A DNA stretch of 64,000 bases, from NCBI RefSeq assembly GCF_964204645.1, contig NC_134025.1, positions 17,886,001 to 17,950,000 of the forward strand, given 5' to 3'. The position numbers and the translations under genes are program-made. Source of the DNA: Tubulanus polymorphus (Eukaryota; Nemertea; Palaeonemertea; Tubulaniformes; Tubulanidae). The notes beneath the pieces were generated by a model, which made no database searches, was not told the origin of the DNA, and saw only the letters and a list, made by a program, of their open reading frames with translations. Positions 1-9,924 of the stretch are shown here, piece after piece (positions within the stretch are counted from its first letter, which is position 1; each line of letters starts with the position of its first letter).

Positions 1-1
1 T

Positions 2-169
2 TCATTCCAATTAGGATCGGTTATGACATTAATTTCTACTGGTGTCATAACATTTTCGAACATCACGCCTATGGAATATAAATCAGGTAAGAAAGAAACA
101 GATGTACTACAACCAAACGTCGAAACAGAAAATGAATCAGAACAAAAATTAACTAAAATAAATGAGTGA
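2..169 (+). pseudogene. 3' end of unknown Maverick gene (homologue of 24092-24705 and 61445-62047)
   Basis: Only the last 55 codons are in the window. They include a hydrophobic stretch, then a charged Glu/Lys-rich tail ending KINE. The frame is open in the part visible, so this piece could be intact. The stop overlaps the start of the next gene (ATGAGTGA), a coupling also seen in copy B. The family is unknown to me. The longer homologue has Cys/His pairs and a hydrophobic segment. Confidence 0.65.
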
Positions 170-644
170 TGACGTTAAGAAAAAGGCTAGATCCGAGAAA
201 CAAATTAAATGGGCAAGAGAATTAGGTAAAAGATCTTCAGAATTAAAAAAAGCTAAGAAAAATAAATTAACTGATATAGAGAAACAAATTAAATGGGCAA
301 GAGAATTAGGTAAAAGATCTTCAGAATTAAAAAAAGCTAAGAAAAATAAATTAACTGATATAAATGAATCACAGAAATTATCTGATATTGATTCGAATGA
401 TAATACATCTGATTCTTCTAATGCTGGAAGAAATTATAAATTATATATTACAATTGGGTTAATCACAGTTATTATATTATCCGGTGTAATATATAAATCA
501 AAATTCAAATCTGATGATAAAGATGATTCCAATGATGATCGGAAACTTAGTTATCCGTGTACAGACAATAAACCTATTATACCAGAAAATAAGTCAAATC
601 ATAAAGCTTTTGAAACTAAATCTAAATTATTATTAATGGATTAA
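162..644 (+). CDS. Small basic single-pass membrane protein with a duplicated segment (Maverick A)
   Basis: A 160-residue frame starting at the ATG that overlaps the previous stop. Residues 12-39 and 40-67 are two identical copies of a 28-residue Lys-rich segment (begins EKQIKWAREL). Residues 94-111 form one hydrophobic membrane segment, followed by an acidic/Lys-rich tail. Homologues in B (23725-24099) and F (61088-61452) carry one copy of the segment and are broken, so the duplication is private to A. The gene always lies just upstream of the integrase in the same orientation. Function is unknown; the topology suggests a virion or host-membrane protein. Confidence 0.6.
   Translation: MSDDVKKKARSEKQIKWARELGKRSSELKKAKKNKLTDIEKQIKWARELGKRSSELKKAKKNKLTDINESQKLSDIDSNDNTSDSSNAGRNYKLYITIGLITVIILSGVIYKSKFKSDDKDDSNDDRKLSYPCTDNKPIIPENKSNHKAFETKSKLLLMD
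195..362 (+). repeat. Exact 84-bp tandem duplication inside the membrane-protein gene
   Basis: 195-278 and 279-362 are identical over 84 bp and keep the frame. Because the copies have not diverged, the duplication looks younger than most mutations in this element. Confidence 0.9.
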
Positions 645-650
645 AAGAAG

Positions 651-1731
651 ATGAAAAAAGAACAATATTTAAGAGATTTATATTATAACCCAGAAAGTGA
701 AGTATCATATTCTAACGTTTCAGAATTATGGAATAAAATTAAATCTGAAAATAGTGATATAAAATATAGTGAATTAAAATCATGGTTACAAAACCAACCA
801 ACATATCAAATCCACAAGAAAATGGATAAAACTTATTTAACAAGAAAAGTTATGGTTTCATATATCGTTCAACAATGGCAAGCAGATTTAATTGACATGA
901 AGAACTTAGAAGAATACAACAAAGGATATTTCTAGATATTGAATGTTATAGACATATTCAGTAGATACGCATGGTCAATTCCAATCAAAAATAAAACTGG
1001 AATAGAAGTAACAAATGCTTTTAAATCTATATTTAAAGAAGCTATTCCAGATAAGATACAATTTGATGAAGGTAAGGAATTCTATAACAAACATTTCAAA
1101 AAACTATTATCTGATAACGATGTTTTTTTTAACACACTCAGATAAAAAAGCATCTATTATAGAAAGATTTAATAAAACATTGAAAACTAGAATGTGGAAA
1201 TATTTTACTGCTAATGAAACATATAAATATATCGATGTGTTAGATGATTTAGTGAAAGGTTATAATAATTCTAAACATAGTTCTATAAATATGAAACCTA
1301 TACAAGCTAGAAAAGAAGATAATTCGGAAATAGTTTGGAATAATTTATATGGGGCGTTTGTTACACACGATTTCGGTGAACCTAAATTTAAAATAGGACA
1401 ACACGTAAGAAAGTCTAAATATCGAAAAACATTTTATAAAGGTTATACCCTTAAATTTTACTGAAGAAATATTCAAGATTAAAAAGATAATATTAACTAA
1501 ACCTTTTGTTTATAAATTAGAAGATCTAAAAGATGAAGAAATATTAGGTTATTTCTATGAACAAGAATTATCACTTGTACCAAATCCAGATGAAATAGAA
1601 TACAAAATAGAAAAAGTATTGAAAACAAAAACTCTTAAAGGAAAAAGTATTCTTTGGTGAAATATAAAGGATACGATGATAAATTTAATGAATGGATTTT
1701 ATCTAGTAAAATTAAAAGAATAAATGAATAA
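651..1731 (+). pseudogene. Maverick integrase (rve, DD35E, chromodomain), broken
   Basis: Retrovirus-like integrase that would insert the element and make 6-bp target duplications. The core shows WQADLID (first Asp), FDEGKEF (second Asp) and IERFNKTLK (Glu). The C-terminus has a chromodomain-like stretch, VKYKGYDDKFNEWI. Damage seen by comparison with the B and F copies: a stop at 933-935 replacing Trp, a frameshift in the T-run near 1122-1132, another near 1447, and one near 1645. Its stop (1729-1731) overlaps the ATPase start by 8 nt, so the two genes are coupled. Not functional as it stands. Confidence 0.9.
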
Positions 1732-2335
1732 AGATTTATTTATATTTGAACCGCATAATATGTTAGTTACTGGAGTAACCAATTGTGGTAAAACACATTT
1801 CATATTAGTATTGTTAGAAACTATTTATAAGAATCATTTTGATAATATAATATTATTTCGTCCTACTTATGAAATGAATAAAACATATAATAGAGATATA
1901 GTTAAGATGAAAAAGTTTATTATATTAAATCCTAAAACAGTAAAAGAAAATTTAGATAATTGTATAAAAATAGCAATTGATGCTTATAAAGGATCAAATA
2001 CATTATTCATTGTAGATGATTGCGCAAATTTACATGATTCAAAATTGAGAGAAAGTGAGTTATGTTATTTAGCTTTCTCTGGAAGACATTTTGGGATAAC
2101 AACATGGGTTTTAAATCAAAAATATAATTCAATTGTTAAAGACTTTAGGGAGAATATAAGATTTCTAGTTTTATTCTACAATAAAGATAGAAAATCTATG
2201 CAACAATCATTGGAAGAAAATCAAATTATACCTACTGAATTATATGATGAATATATGAATAAATTAAAGAATAATAAAGGTTCAAAATTATTACTGAGAC
2301 TACAATTTCCATATGAATATAAATTTATAAAATAA
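1724..2335 (+). CDS. FtsK/HerA-type (A32-like) genome-packaging ATPase, Maverick A
   Basis: A 203-residue intact frame. The Walker A motif is GVTNCGKT near residue 16. The Walker B motif is TLFIVDDCAN near residue 92. A later stretch, WVLNQKYNS, is shared by all copies. Homologues of this family in polintons, virophages and large DNA viruses drive DNA into the capsid. The start at 1724 is supported because the same MNKDLFIF start occurs in F and, with a stop, in B. It overlaps the integrase stop. This is the only gene in A with a recognisable function that remains intact. Confidence 0.92.
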   Translation: MNKDLFIFEPHNMLVTGVTNCGKTHFILVLLETIYKNHFDNIILFRPTYEMNKTYNRDIVKMKKFIILNPKTVKENLDNCIKIAIDAYKGSNTLFIVDDCANLHDSKLRESELCYLAFSGRHFGITTWVLNQKYNSIVKDFRENIRFLVLFYNKDRKSMQQSLEENQIIPTELYDEYMNKLKNNKGSKLLLRLQFPYEYKFIK

Positions 2336-2830
2336 CTATTTATATATATATATCCTATAAGAGCTTACACTTTTATATTGAATAATCTGTCAATTTAAAT
2401 GTTATTCATTTATATGAATATTTTAAGAGTAATAGGGGTAATAGGCTTTCATATCAAAGGTTGAATGGTCGAGTTCATTAAAAACATATATTAAAAGTAA
2501 TTTAAAACTATAATATATTTTCATAACCGTGTGTATTTCAGTTGAATAAACGAATAATTATTATTATTTGAATATATTTGATTATATGAATTTGTGTATT
2601 GTAAATAAATCAATTGGTCGCGGAGCGGAGCGGTAGCGAAGTGGAGCGACCAATTGATTTAATATAATATGCTTTTTAAATTATTGATATCTTAGAATAA
2701 ATATTTAGTTATAATATAAAATGCACACGGTTATGAAAATATATTATAGTTTTAAATTACTTTTAATGTTTTGTTTTTAATGAACTCGACCGTTCGACCT
2801 TTGGTATGAAAGCCTATTACCCCTATTACT
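2336..2830. repeat. Right terminal repeat of Maverick A, a palindrome
   Basis: From about 2369 the sequence matches the B terminal repeat (25760-26147). From 2428 (AGTAATAGGGGTAATAGGC) to 2830 (its reverse complement) it is an imperfect inverted repeat, so the terminal repeat can fold on itself. The arms are about 110 bp. The centre is longer than in B because of a 2607-2660 hairpin insert. Confidence 0.85.
2607..2660. repeat. 54-bp GC-rich hairpin inserted in the palindrome of copy A
   Basis: The perfect 15-bp arms AAATCAATTGGTCGC and GCGACCAATTGATTT flank a purine-rich GGAGCGGAGCGG-type loop. Copies at 11264-11582 and 25828-26147 lack it. It looks like a tiny inserted element or a foldback remnant. 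Confidence 0.75.
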
Positions 2831-2831
2831 G

Positions 2832-4226
2832 ATGTCGCCGAAAACTTACAATAGAGCTCTTCAAGTGGCGCACCACCTTGCCCAGTTGAGCTCTGGTCCG
2901 AAAGCGATTCGGAGGAAGAAGGACCATCTGAAGATGTTCCTGCGGCCGGCGGCTTGCACCGAAGCAGTGACGGTGCAGCTGCACGCTGCCGCGGACGTCT
3001 GGATGGAGACAGTCTCGAAAGAGCTGACCATTCATTATGCCGGCACATTTGTAGCGCTAATGGGTGATCCTCTGCCGGACTGTCTGTCAGCACAGGATGT
3101 CGCCCTGACATGGGCCCGGAGGAATTTCGGCCCCCGTCTGAGCCCCGGAACAATCCGGCTTTTCAACATCGCGCTCGATTTGCGGTCGAAATTCCGCGGT
3201 CAGGCTCTGTCTGACAAACTCAGAAATGTCTTATCTAATCCACCCTCTTCCCCTTCTCATTTCAGGTCACACCACCAGGAGGCACCCACGGAGCCGAAGA
3301 TTCGTCCGCCGCCGAGACCGAGCCGGAAGATTCGACAGCCCGCGACGCCGAGGACGCCTGCACCAACCGCAGCTGCGCCCGCCGCGCCCACAGCGCCTCC
3401 TTCTTTTTCTAATTCCAGGTCACCGAGAAGCTACGCGGATGTCACCAGGACGCCACCAACCAGAATGGCGCCACCACCGAGAAGTCCGACGCCGCCGCCG
3501 CCGCCACCAAGAAGTCCGACGCCGCCGCCTCGAAACCCGACGCCGCCGCCGCAGAGAACGCCGACCGCACCAACCATCAGTCCGATGCCGTCTCTCTCTT
3601 CTTCTCTTTCCAGCTCTCCGTCTCATTACAGGTCACCAGGGGGCCTACTGCCAGCGCGAAGTCCGACGCCAACACCGAGACCGATGGCGCCCAAGGAAGT
3701 TCGCCGTCATCCGAATACGGGTCGGAAGAAACAGGATTGGAGTCTGCCACCAACCCGGTGACCCATTCTGGTGATTGGTGACTCAAATCTGAGTAACATC
3801 ACATCAAGCCGCCGCCCGGATGACGTCCAGATTGAGAGCTTCCCCGGCTGCAAGATAGCTCATCTCGCCGACCTGATCGATGATGTACCGGAGCGCCGAG
3901 ATCGCCCGGATACGGTGATCATCAGCGTCGGAATCAACAACCGCGACAACAACTTCGAAGCGACCACCAGGAAGACTACACAGCGCCTGATCAACGCCGC
4001 AGTCAAAAAGTATCAGCACTCGTTCGTCCACTTCGTTCAACTCAACACGACCCGCGAACACCAGCAGTTCGCCCGGAAGTTCAACGAACTCCTCGAGAAT
4101 AACGACGACGTCACCGCGATACCACCCATCGATGATCGACGCTTCAGAGTTGTTGGAGACGGGATCCACTGGAACCGTGGTACAGCTAACACCCTGCTGG
4201 ACCACTGGCTCAGTGGTTTAAACTAA
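2832..4226 (+). pseudogene. Penelope-like ORF1: proline-rich protein with C-terminal SGNH/GDSL hydrolase
   Basis: One frame of 465 codons interrupted by a single TGA at 3759-3761, probably a CpG-type change. Residues ~1-130 are unassigned. Residues ~140-290 are rich in Pro, Ser and Arg, with repeated RSPTPPP-like units. Residues ~311 onward form an SGNH hydrolase: GDSN holds the Ser block, GINN is the block III position, and DGIHWN has the Asp/His pair. Such esterase domains are known in ORF1 of some CR1-type LINEs and in telomeric giant Penelope elements; the role is unproven. The true start is uncertain, since Maverick A cuts the sequence one base before the first ATG. Confidence 0.8.
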
Positions 4227-6668
4227 GTATTAGTGAGACCAACGGGTCCACTATTGGTGAGTTAAATCAACCGGAATTAACCAATGCTTCTCTGATTTCT
4301 TCCATTTCCAGGTCCGACGAACACGAAGAACCGGCACCAAACCAAGCGCGACGCGATCCGGTCACCGCTCTCGGGAGCCCGGTGATCAACCTCACACGTT
4401 CACTCCGCCTAAGTCCGGCGCAACATCAGCTACTCCGAAAGGGCCTCACTTATTGCCCGACTCCAAAAATCGGTTCTGATGCCGCCGCGACCGAGCGCAC
4501 CAAGGGAGTGTGCCGATTCAACCGGCTAGTGAAACTCGACCATCACTTCCGAGACAAACCGGACCGCGAGGCTCCGCGCTTCCGTCTGCCCAGCAGTTGG
4601 GCTCCGGATGAAATAGAACCAGTAATCGCCGGGTTCTGCAACGACGCGCACGAATTGGCTCAACAAACCAGGGATACGCGTCGTGTAAATGATAGCCTCA
4701 CTAAACAGGAACGCGAAGCCCTCAAGCAGCTGCGTGACAACACTAATATTGTCATCAAAGCCGCCGATAAGGGTTCCGCCACGGTTATCATGGACCGCGA
4801 CGACTACGTCCACGAAGCCATGCGCCAACTAGCCGATCTCGAGTATTATCAGCCGCTGCAGCAACCGATCTTCGAACAGACCGGGGAAGAAATTCGCGAA
4901 ATCATCGAAAATATGGCTCGACGAAAAATCATCCCGCTAAAAACCGCCGAATATCTATTACCGCCCGATAATCCGAAACAGAGGCAGTTCTATCTGCTTC
5001 CCAAAATCCATAAAGAACGCGAGAAGTGGACGGTACCCGATCGCGTACCGCCGGGGAGACCGATCGTCTCCGACTGCGGCTCCGAAACCTACGAAATTTC
5101 GGAATGGATCGACTACTATTTGCAGCCGATCGCCCGCGGTCACCCGTCGTACGTCAAAGATACCAACCACTTTCTAGATATTTTTGCCGGTAAACAGTTT
5201 AGCGCCGATGCGTTACTCGTCACCATGGACATCGATTCGCTCTACACCAACATCCACCACGAAGAGGGTATCGCCAGGATCCGACAAGCTCTCCGAGATA
5301 ACCCAAACCCGGGACGCCCGGATGCAGAGCTGCTGAAACTACTCGAAATCAGCCTGAAGAAAAACGACTTTAACTTTAACGAAAACACATATTTACAGGT
5401 AAAAGGTACCGCAATGGGTAAGCGTTTTGCTCCTTCTTATGCCAATATCTTTGTAGCCGAATGGGAAAAAGAAGGTCTGTCCAGAAGCGAACTCAACCAT
5501 CGCTATACGCTCGGTTCATCGACGACATCTACATAGTTTGGGAACACGGCCGCGAAACGTTGATGCAATTCATCGACGTCTTACAAACAGTGAGCCGATC
5601 CATCGAACTCAAGTTCGAAATCAGCGACACCAGCGTCAACTTCCTGGACGTAACCACTTTCAAAGGCCCGCGATTCGAGACAAGTGGCACAGTAGACACC
5701 AAAGTCTACTTCAAACCAACCGATTCGCATCAATTACTACATCGATCTTCGTTTCACCCTAAACACACATTTTCTGGTATAGTTAAAAGTCAAATTCTCC
5801 GGTTCCGGCGCATTTGCAATAACGATTCGGACCTACACCCAGCGTCCGGAACCGTCCTTAAAGTACTCAGAGGTCGTGGCTACAAAGACCGCGAACTGCG
5901 ACACATCAAAAGCCAAGCTCTACGGCACCACGCCGAACGAGATCTACGAGAACAACAACGGGCCAATGAACCACCGAAAAAGCGTTTACCGCTTATCTTA
6001 CCTCACTCCGAAGCCAACCGAACCCTAGCCCGTAACATCCGAACCAGATTCACGGAACTGGCTACGGCCACCGGCCGGTCGGACGAGGTATCCACGGTCA
6101 CCGCCTACACCAAGCACAAGAGTCTCAAGGATCTCCTAACTTCGTCGCAGCTCAAACCCACGGAGCCACCCCCTCCCCGAGTCCCCTCTTCACCGTTTCG
6201 TAACAGAAATACTTCCGTTGTTTCCAATTCTTCTATTTCCAGGTCTACTCAAAGAACTCCGTCAACCCGACGTCGAGGCACCAAGAAATGCAGAACACCG
6301 AGATGTCGTACGTGTCCACTCGTCCGAGAAACAACCGTTTGCCGCAGCCACAACAAAATGCACGCGATCCGCAGCACAATTAATTGCGCGACCCGTGAAA
6401 TTGTATACTGCATCGAATGCACCAAGTGCAACATGCTGTACGTCGGCCAAACCGGAATGTCTCTACGAGAACGCGTCACTCATCACGTCTCACGCATCAG
6501 AACGAAGAATTCGACTCCAGTCTCGGACCACTTCAACCAAGTCGAACACACCCGCGAACACTTTCGGGTGTACGGTCAGGCTCCACGAGACCGATCCGCG
6601 AAGCAGCCGAACAAGACTGGATGCGACGACTCGACACGAACACGCCCCGAGGCATGAACGTCCCGTAG
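4226..6668 (+). pseudogene. Penelope-like ORF2: reverse transcriptase plus GIY-YIG endonuclease
   Basis: The frame is open from 4226; no ATG is obvious and the N-terminus may be joined by splicing (acceptor-like site at 4310). RT blocks in order: KAADKGSATVIMDRDDY, YLLPKIHKE, PGRPIVSDCGS, VTMDIDSLYTNI, KGTAMGKRFAPSYANIFVAE, and the catalytic YARFIDDIYIVW. The last lies after a frameshift near 5475-5500. A Cys-rich linker (CRTPRCRTCP) and the GIY-YIG domain (YCIECTKCNMLYVGQTG) follow. A second frameshift near 6590 moves the end into another frame, finishing at 6666-6668. This enzyme would nick the target and prime cDNA synthesis. Dead in this copy. Confidence 0.9.
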
Positions 6669-7530
6669 ACCGCCTCACTACAACAATTAACTCTTACTAC
6701 TTTTTTACAGGGATTACCCGCTGCCCGTGCACTAGTGGGGTCTCCAAACCTTCGGTTTGGTCCCCTAACCTCTATCTCTAAACCTAACCCTCTGAACCCT
6801 CTTGACCCTAACCCTAACCCTCTGGACCCTCTAGACCCTAAACCCTACCCCTTCTGCGATTCAAAAAGCCGCCATTTTGTCTCTTTTCAATATCACTTCC
6901 GTTTTGTGGATGGTTTCAACATTACCTAAATTGCGGTTTACACACGCCGGCAATAGATTGAATAAATTGAATTGAATTGAGGCATCCGCGCGATTCAACG
7001 CACAATCTAAGGCAACTTTGCGGTCAACAAAAGTGTCACACTTACCCCTTCATGTGTAAAAAGGATTTCTCCAGTACTCAACGTCATTGATAATTGCTTA
7101 CCTCGCAAACAGCGAGCTTCTTCCGCAAGAAAATATAACGACAGCGTCACAGCGCGGCTATACACGAGGATCGGGCCTATTCGATTGGCATTCGACTGTA
7201 CAGTGCGAGCGTAATCTTCCGCGATTTAGCGTATCAATTGAATGTACGTTTTTTGCAAAATATGGGAAATAGAAACGATATGACGGCTATCAAATTCAAG
7301 AAATAACATAAGAGATTCTCCATGACTGGGAAATGAAAAACTAGATGCTACAAAATGGCACATTAGCAGATAAGACCAGTTTGTATGCGTCGTATAATCG
7401 AATATGCCCTTACAATAATGAGGACTCTACGATCGACTGTGGCAAGTCAGTATCACTAGATAGCGCTCAGAATAGTCAGACAGGATCACCTGAATGGATG
7501 TATGTTGATTAACGCGGTTTTTCGACTATC
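6669..7530. other. Gene-free stretch: retroelement 3' tail and left flank of the YqaJ gene
   Basis: 6737-6765 forms a GGGG..CCAAACC/GGTTTGG..CCCC hairpin. 6766-6856 is telomere-like repeat. 6945-6985 is a TTGAATTG-rich tail that I take as the retroelement end. 6986-7530 shows no coding signal. It should hold the left end and promoter of the ISL2EU element, but I could not match a terminal inverted repeat. Confidence 0.5.
6766..6856. repeat. Degenerate telomere-like CCCTAA repeats
   Basis: An array of CCCTAACCCTAACC mixed with CCCTCTGGACCCT-type variants, the complement of TTAGGG. It lies just downstream of the Penelope-like ORF2. Some Penelope-like elements that cap telomeres carry telomeric repeats at one end. 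Confidence 0.7.
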
Positions 7531-9859
7531 ATGACTATGGAATACAACAAATACTCAAATTTAACCCTAAACGAGCTAAAAATCATCCTTCGCAGCAGGA
7601 ATTTGAAGGTTTCTGGAAAAAAGAAGGATCTTTTGAGAGGTAGGTAGCCTTCAGGGGCGGATCTAGACGGGAACACGCGGAGCACGTGCTCTTGTCGCAA
7701 ATTCTGAGTGCCCTTTTTGAAAAATGTGCGAAATGAAAAATTTTTGACCCATCTCTTAATGAATTGTTGCAGAATGTCATTTTTGTGTCTCAGGTGCCTG
7801 GATTTGCATTTAAATGGGTTAAAATTCAAAAATTTTCTGGGGGAGACCCAGACCCCCACGAAAATAAATAAATAGATTAATAGATAGTTGCACTGCAGAT
7901 TTCTGGATTTCGATTTCTGGGAAAACAGCTTCTAATGTTCTTCTCTAACGTTCGGAGCTGCTGAATTGGCTTTTCCACTATGCTGGTCAGAATCGGAGCT
8001 TGTTCTTACAGTTATCTTGTACTTTCTTAGATTTTCATGAGCCCACTGTTGAATACCATATGGATCTCCCTGATTATTCACAGTACAAAGATATTCATAG
8101 TCAAATGCTGGATGATTTCCCGGAGGTTACCATGGACAGACTGAATGATTATTTGACCACTTGCAGCAAAACATTTGATAACAAATGTGAGGAGTTATAT
8201 AATGGGAGGTAGGTCAAAGTGAATGCACTTCTTTAAAGTTAGTTTTTGTTTAAATGCCTTAACTTGGGTCTACTCATTTGCTTCAGGTATATTCAATATA
8301 TGCGTACCTGCAAGAGCGATGACAAGATATATGTGACGGGCAATATATGGGCCGAGATGAAGAAGTCTGTGGCTTACAGGACGGATATCGCATTAGACAA
8401 GTTTGGTGTGGTGCAGGAGTGCCAGTGCGAATGTGCGGTGGGACAGGGTCCGGCTGCCCATTGCAAACATGTTAGCACATCATTGTACGCTTTATCAAGA
8501 TTCTGTTTAACTGGAAGAATTCTCACAGAGTTGACCTGCACGCAAGTACGTTACCAATCGAGTCTGCCTTTTTAAACTTTCAACAGATTTGTTGAAAATG
8601 TGGAAAATGATCTCTAATTTTAGGTTCTACAAAAGTTCCATCAGGCAAAGGCCTACAAGGGAAGTCCCGTAAAAACAAGAAATATGACTGGAAGTAAAGG
8701 CGCATATATATATGATCCTCGCCCACCGTCGAAAAGACCTGCTGAAAAAATACAGGAAGATACAAGAAACATTATAATCAATTGGCCGGTAAGGTCCTAC
8801 ATTCTGCTTAAACACATCACATTTATTTAATCGGAATTTATGACTGGCCCCTTTTGAATTAATAAGATCAACTTGCAAATGTATATTCTCATAAAATGGC
8901 ATGGTTGTTAGCAATTATTTTGCTGATTTGTGTTATTTTGACACAGTGATTTGTATTAGAAATTATTCCATTCAGAACAAGGTAGCAAGACAGCCGATTT
9001 TACAATCCTATGGTCCAGCTAGGATGCAAGGTTTGACTCATGACCATGATTATCAAGAATTTTCAATGGAACACAAGTTTTTGGTGGATGAAAAGGTATG
9101 GAAATCACTATGCACCGACATTTTTTGATGCATGTTGTCTATAGATTTGGCTTCAATGAAACGTTTTCCCATTTATAGTTAGTTCCTGTTTGTATGGAAG
9201 ACGTCAAAGAAATCGAAGAAAGAACTCAAAGTCAAAGTAACAACAAACTTTGGATGGAAGAACGAAGGAAGCGGATAACGGCCTCAAATTTCGGAACAAT
9301 TTGTAAAATGACCAGTGTCAGAAATATAAATCAACTTGTGAATTCAATGATCTCACCGACATAATTCTGGTCGAGAAGTATCCAACATGGAAAAAAATAC
9401 GAGGATATAGCTGTAGATAAATTTGAACGTACAACTGGACTTAAAAGTAAAAAATGCGGTTTATTCATCTCGGCTAAAACCCCTGTCCTAGCTGCTTCAC
9501 CAGATGGAATATTAGATTCTACGACAATACTGGAAGTTAAATGTCCTTTCGTGTGCCGCGATCAAATGATAAGTGCACAGACTGTACCATATTTAAAGAA
9601 AACCTCTGATGGTCATTTAACTTTAAATAAAGCTCATTCTTACTTCTATCAAATACAAGGTCAGTTATATTGTACTGAAAAAGAACGTTGCAAATTTGTT
9701 GTCTATACTTTCAAAGATCTTGCTGTCATAGATATTAGACGAGATGAAGACTTCATAAATGAAATGGTCGAAAAACTTGTTTCTTTTTATGAACATTATT
9801 TCAAACGTATTTATTTAAACAAAATATTGTACAGAAATGAAGATGCATACTTCTGCTAA
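7531..9859 (+). pseudogene. SAP - SWIM zinc finger - YqaJ nuclease protein, six exons, one stop
   Basis: Proposed exons: 7531-7639, 8031-8208, 8287-8545, 8624-8788, 8976-9095, 9179-9859, about 503 residues. All introns are GT..AG and phases match. Exon 1 encodes a SAP DNA-binding motif (LTLNELKIILRSRNLKVSGK). Exon 3 has a SWIM zinc finger (CQCECAVGQGPAAHCKH). Exon 6 encodes a YqaJ-type PD-(D/E)XK exonuclease: RITASNFG, then AASPDGILD and LEVKCPF, giving the Asp and Glu-x-Lys residues. An in-frame TAA at 9362-9364, between RITASNFG and the nuclease core, is the only break seen. The gene is convergent with the transposase gene, 65 bases apart. Role in transposition is unknown. Confidence 0.8.
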
Positions 9860-9924
9860 AACATCTTTAACATTCAATAAACTGAAATAAACTTAACTGA
9901 TTTTCAGATGATAAAAAGTTGTTT

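Larger units (their letters stand above)
1..2830. mobile_element. Maverick/Polinton copy A, right-hand part, truncated by window edge
   Basis: It holds the tail of an unknown gene, a membrane-protein gene, integrase and ATPase, all on the plus strand, followed by a terminal repeat. The order and sequence match the minus-strand half of copy B (22031-24705) and copy F (59387-62047). In B and F the ATPase is followed by the C2H2 gene and major capsid gene. Here only about 33 bases separate the ATPase stop from the terminal repeat, so the capsid and polymerase half has been deleted. The element ends in CT at 2830. The next six bases, GATGTC, are the expected target duplication, but its partner lies outside the window. 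The bases beyond belong to a Penelope-like ORF. Confidence 0.9.
2831..6985 (+). mobile_element. Penelope-like retroelement with GIY-YIG endonuclease, 5' end cut by Maverick A
   Basis: A GC-rich unit unlike its AT-rich neighbours. It carries an ORF1 with an SGNH hydrolase and an ORF2 with a Penelope-type reverse transcriptase followed by a Cys-rich linker and GIY-YIG nuclease. The 3' end is inferred at a short TTGAATTGAATTG tail near 6960-6985. The 5' end is missing because Maverick A is inserted at 2830/2831. Several stops and frameshifts show it is dead. Confidence 0.85.

Noticed and set aside
2752-3153. Minus-strand frame over the Maverick A terminal repeat and Penelope-like start
   Set aside because: It crosses an element boundary and has no protein signature; chance frame in GC-rich DNA.
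3226-3774. Long Arg-rich frame overlapping the Penelope-like ORF1
   Set aside because: It is the shadow of the proline-rich ORF1 in another frame. The SGNH motifs and the single-stop continuity fix the real frame.
6735-6929. Asn/Pro/Leu-rich short frame
   Set aside because: Translation of the telomere-like repeat, not a gene.
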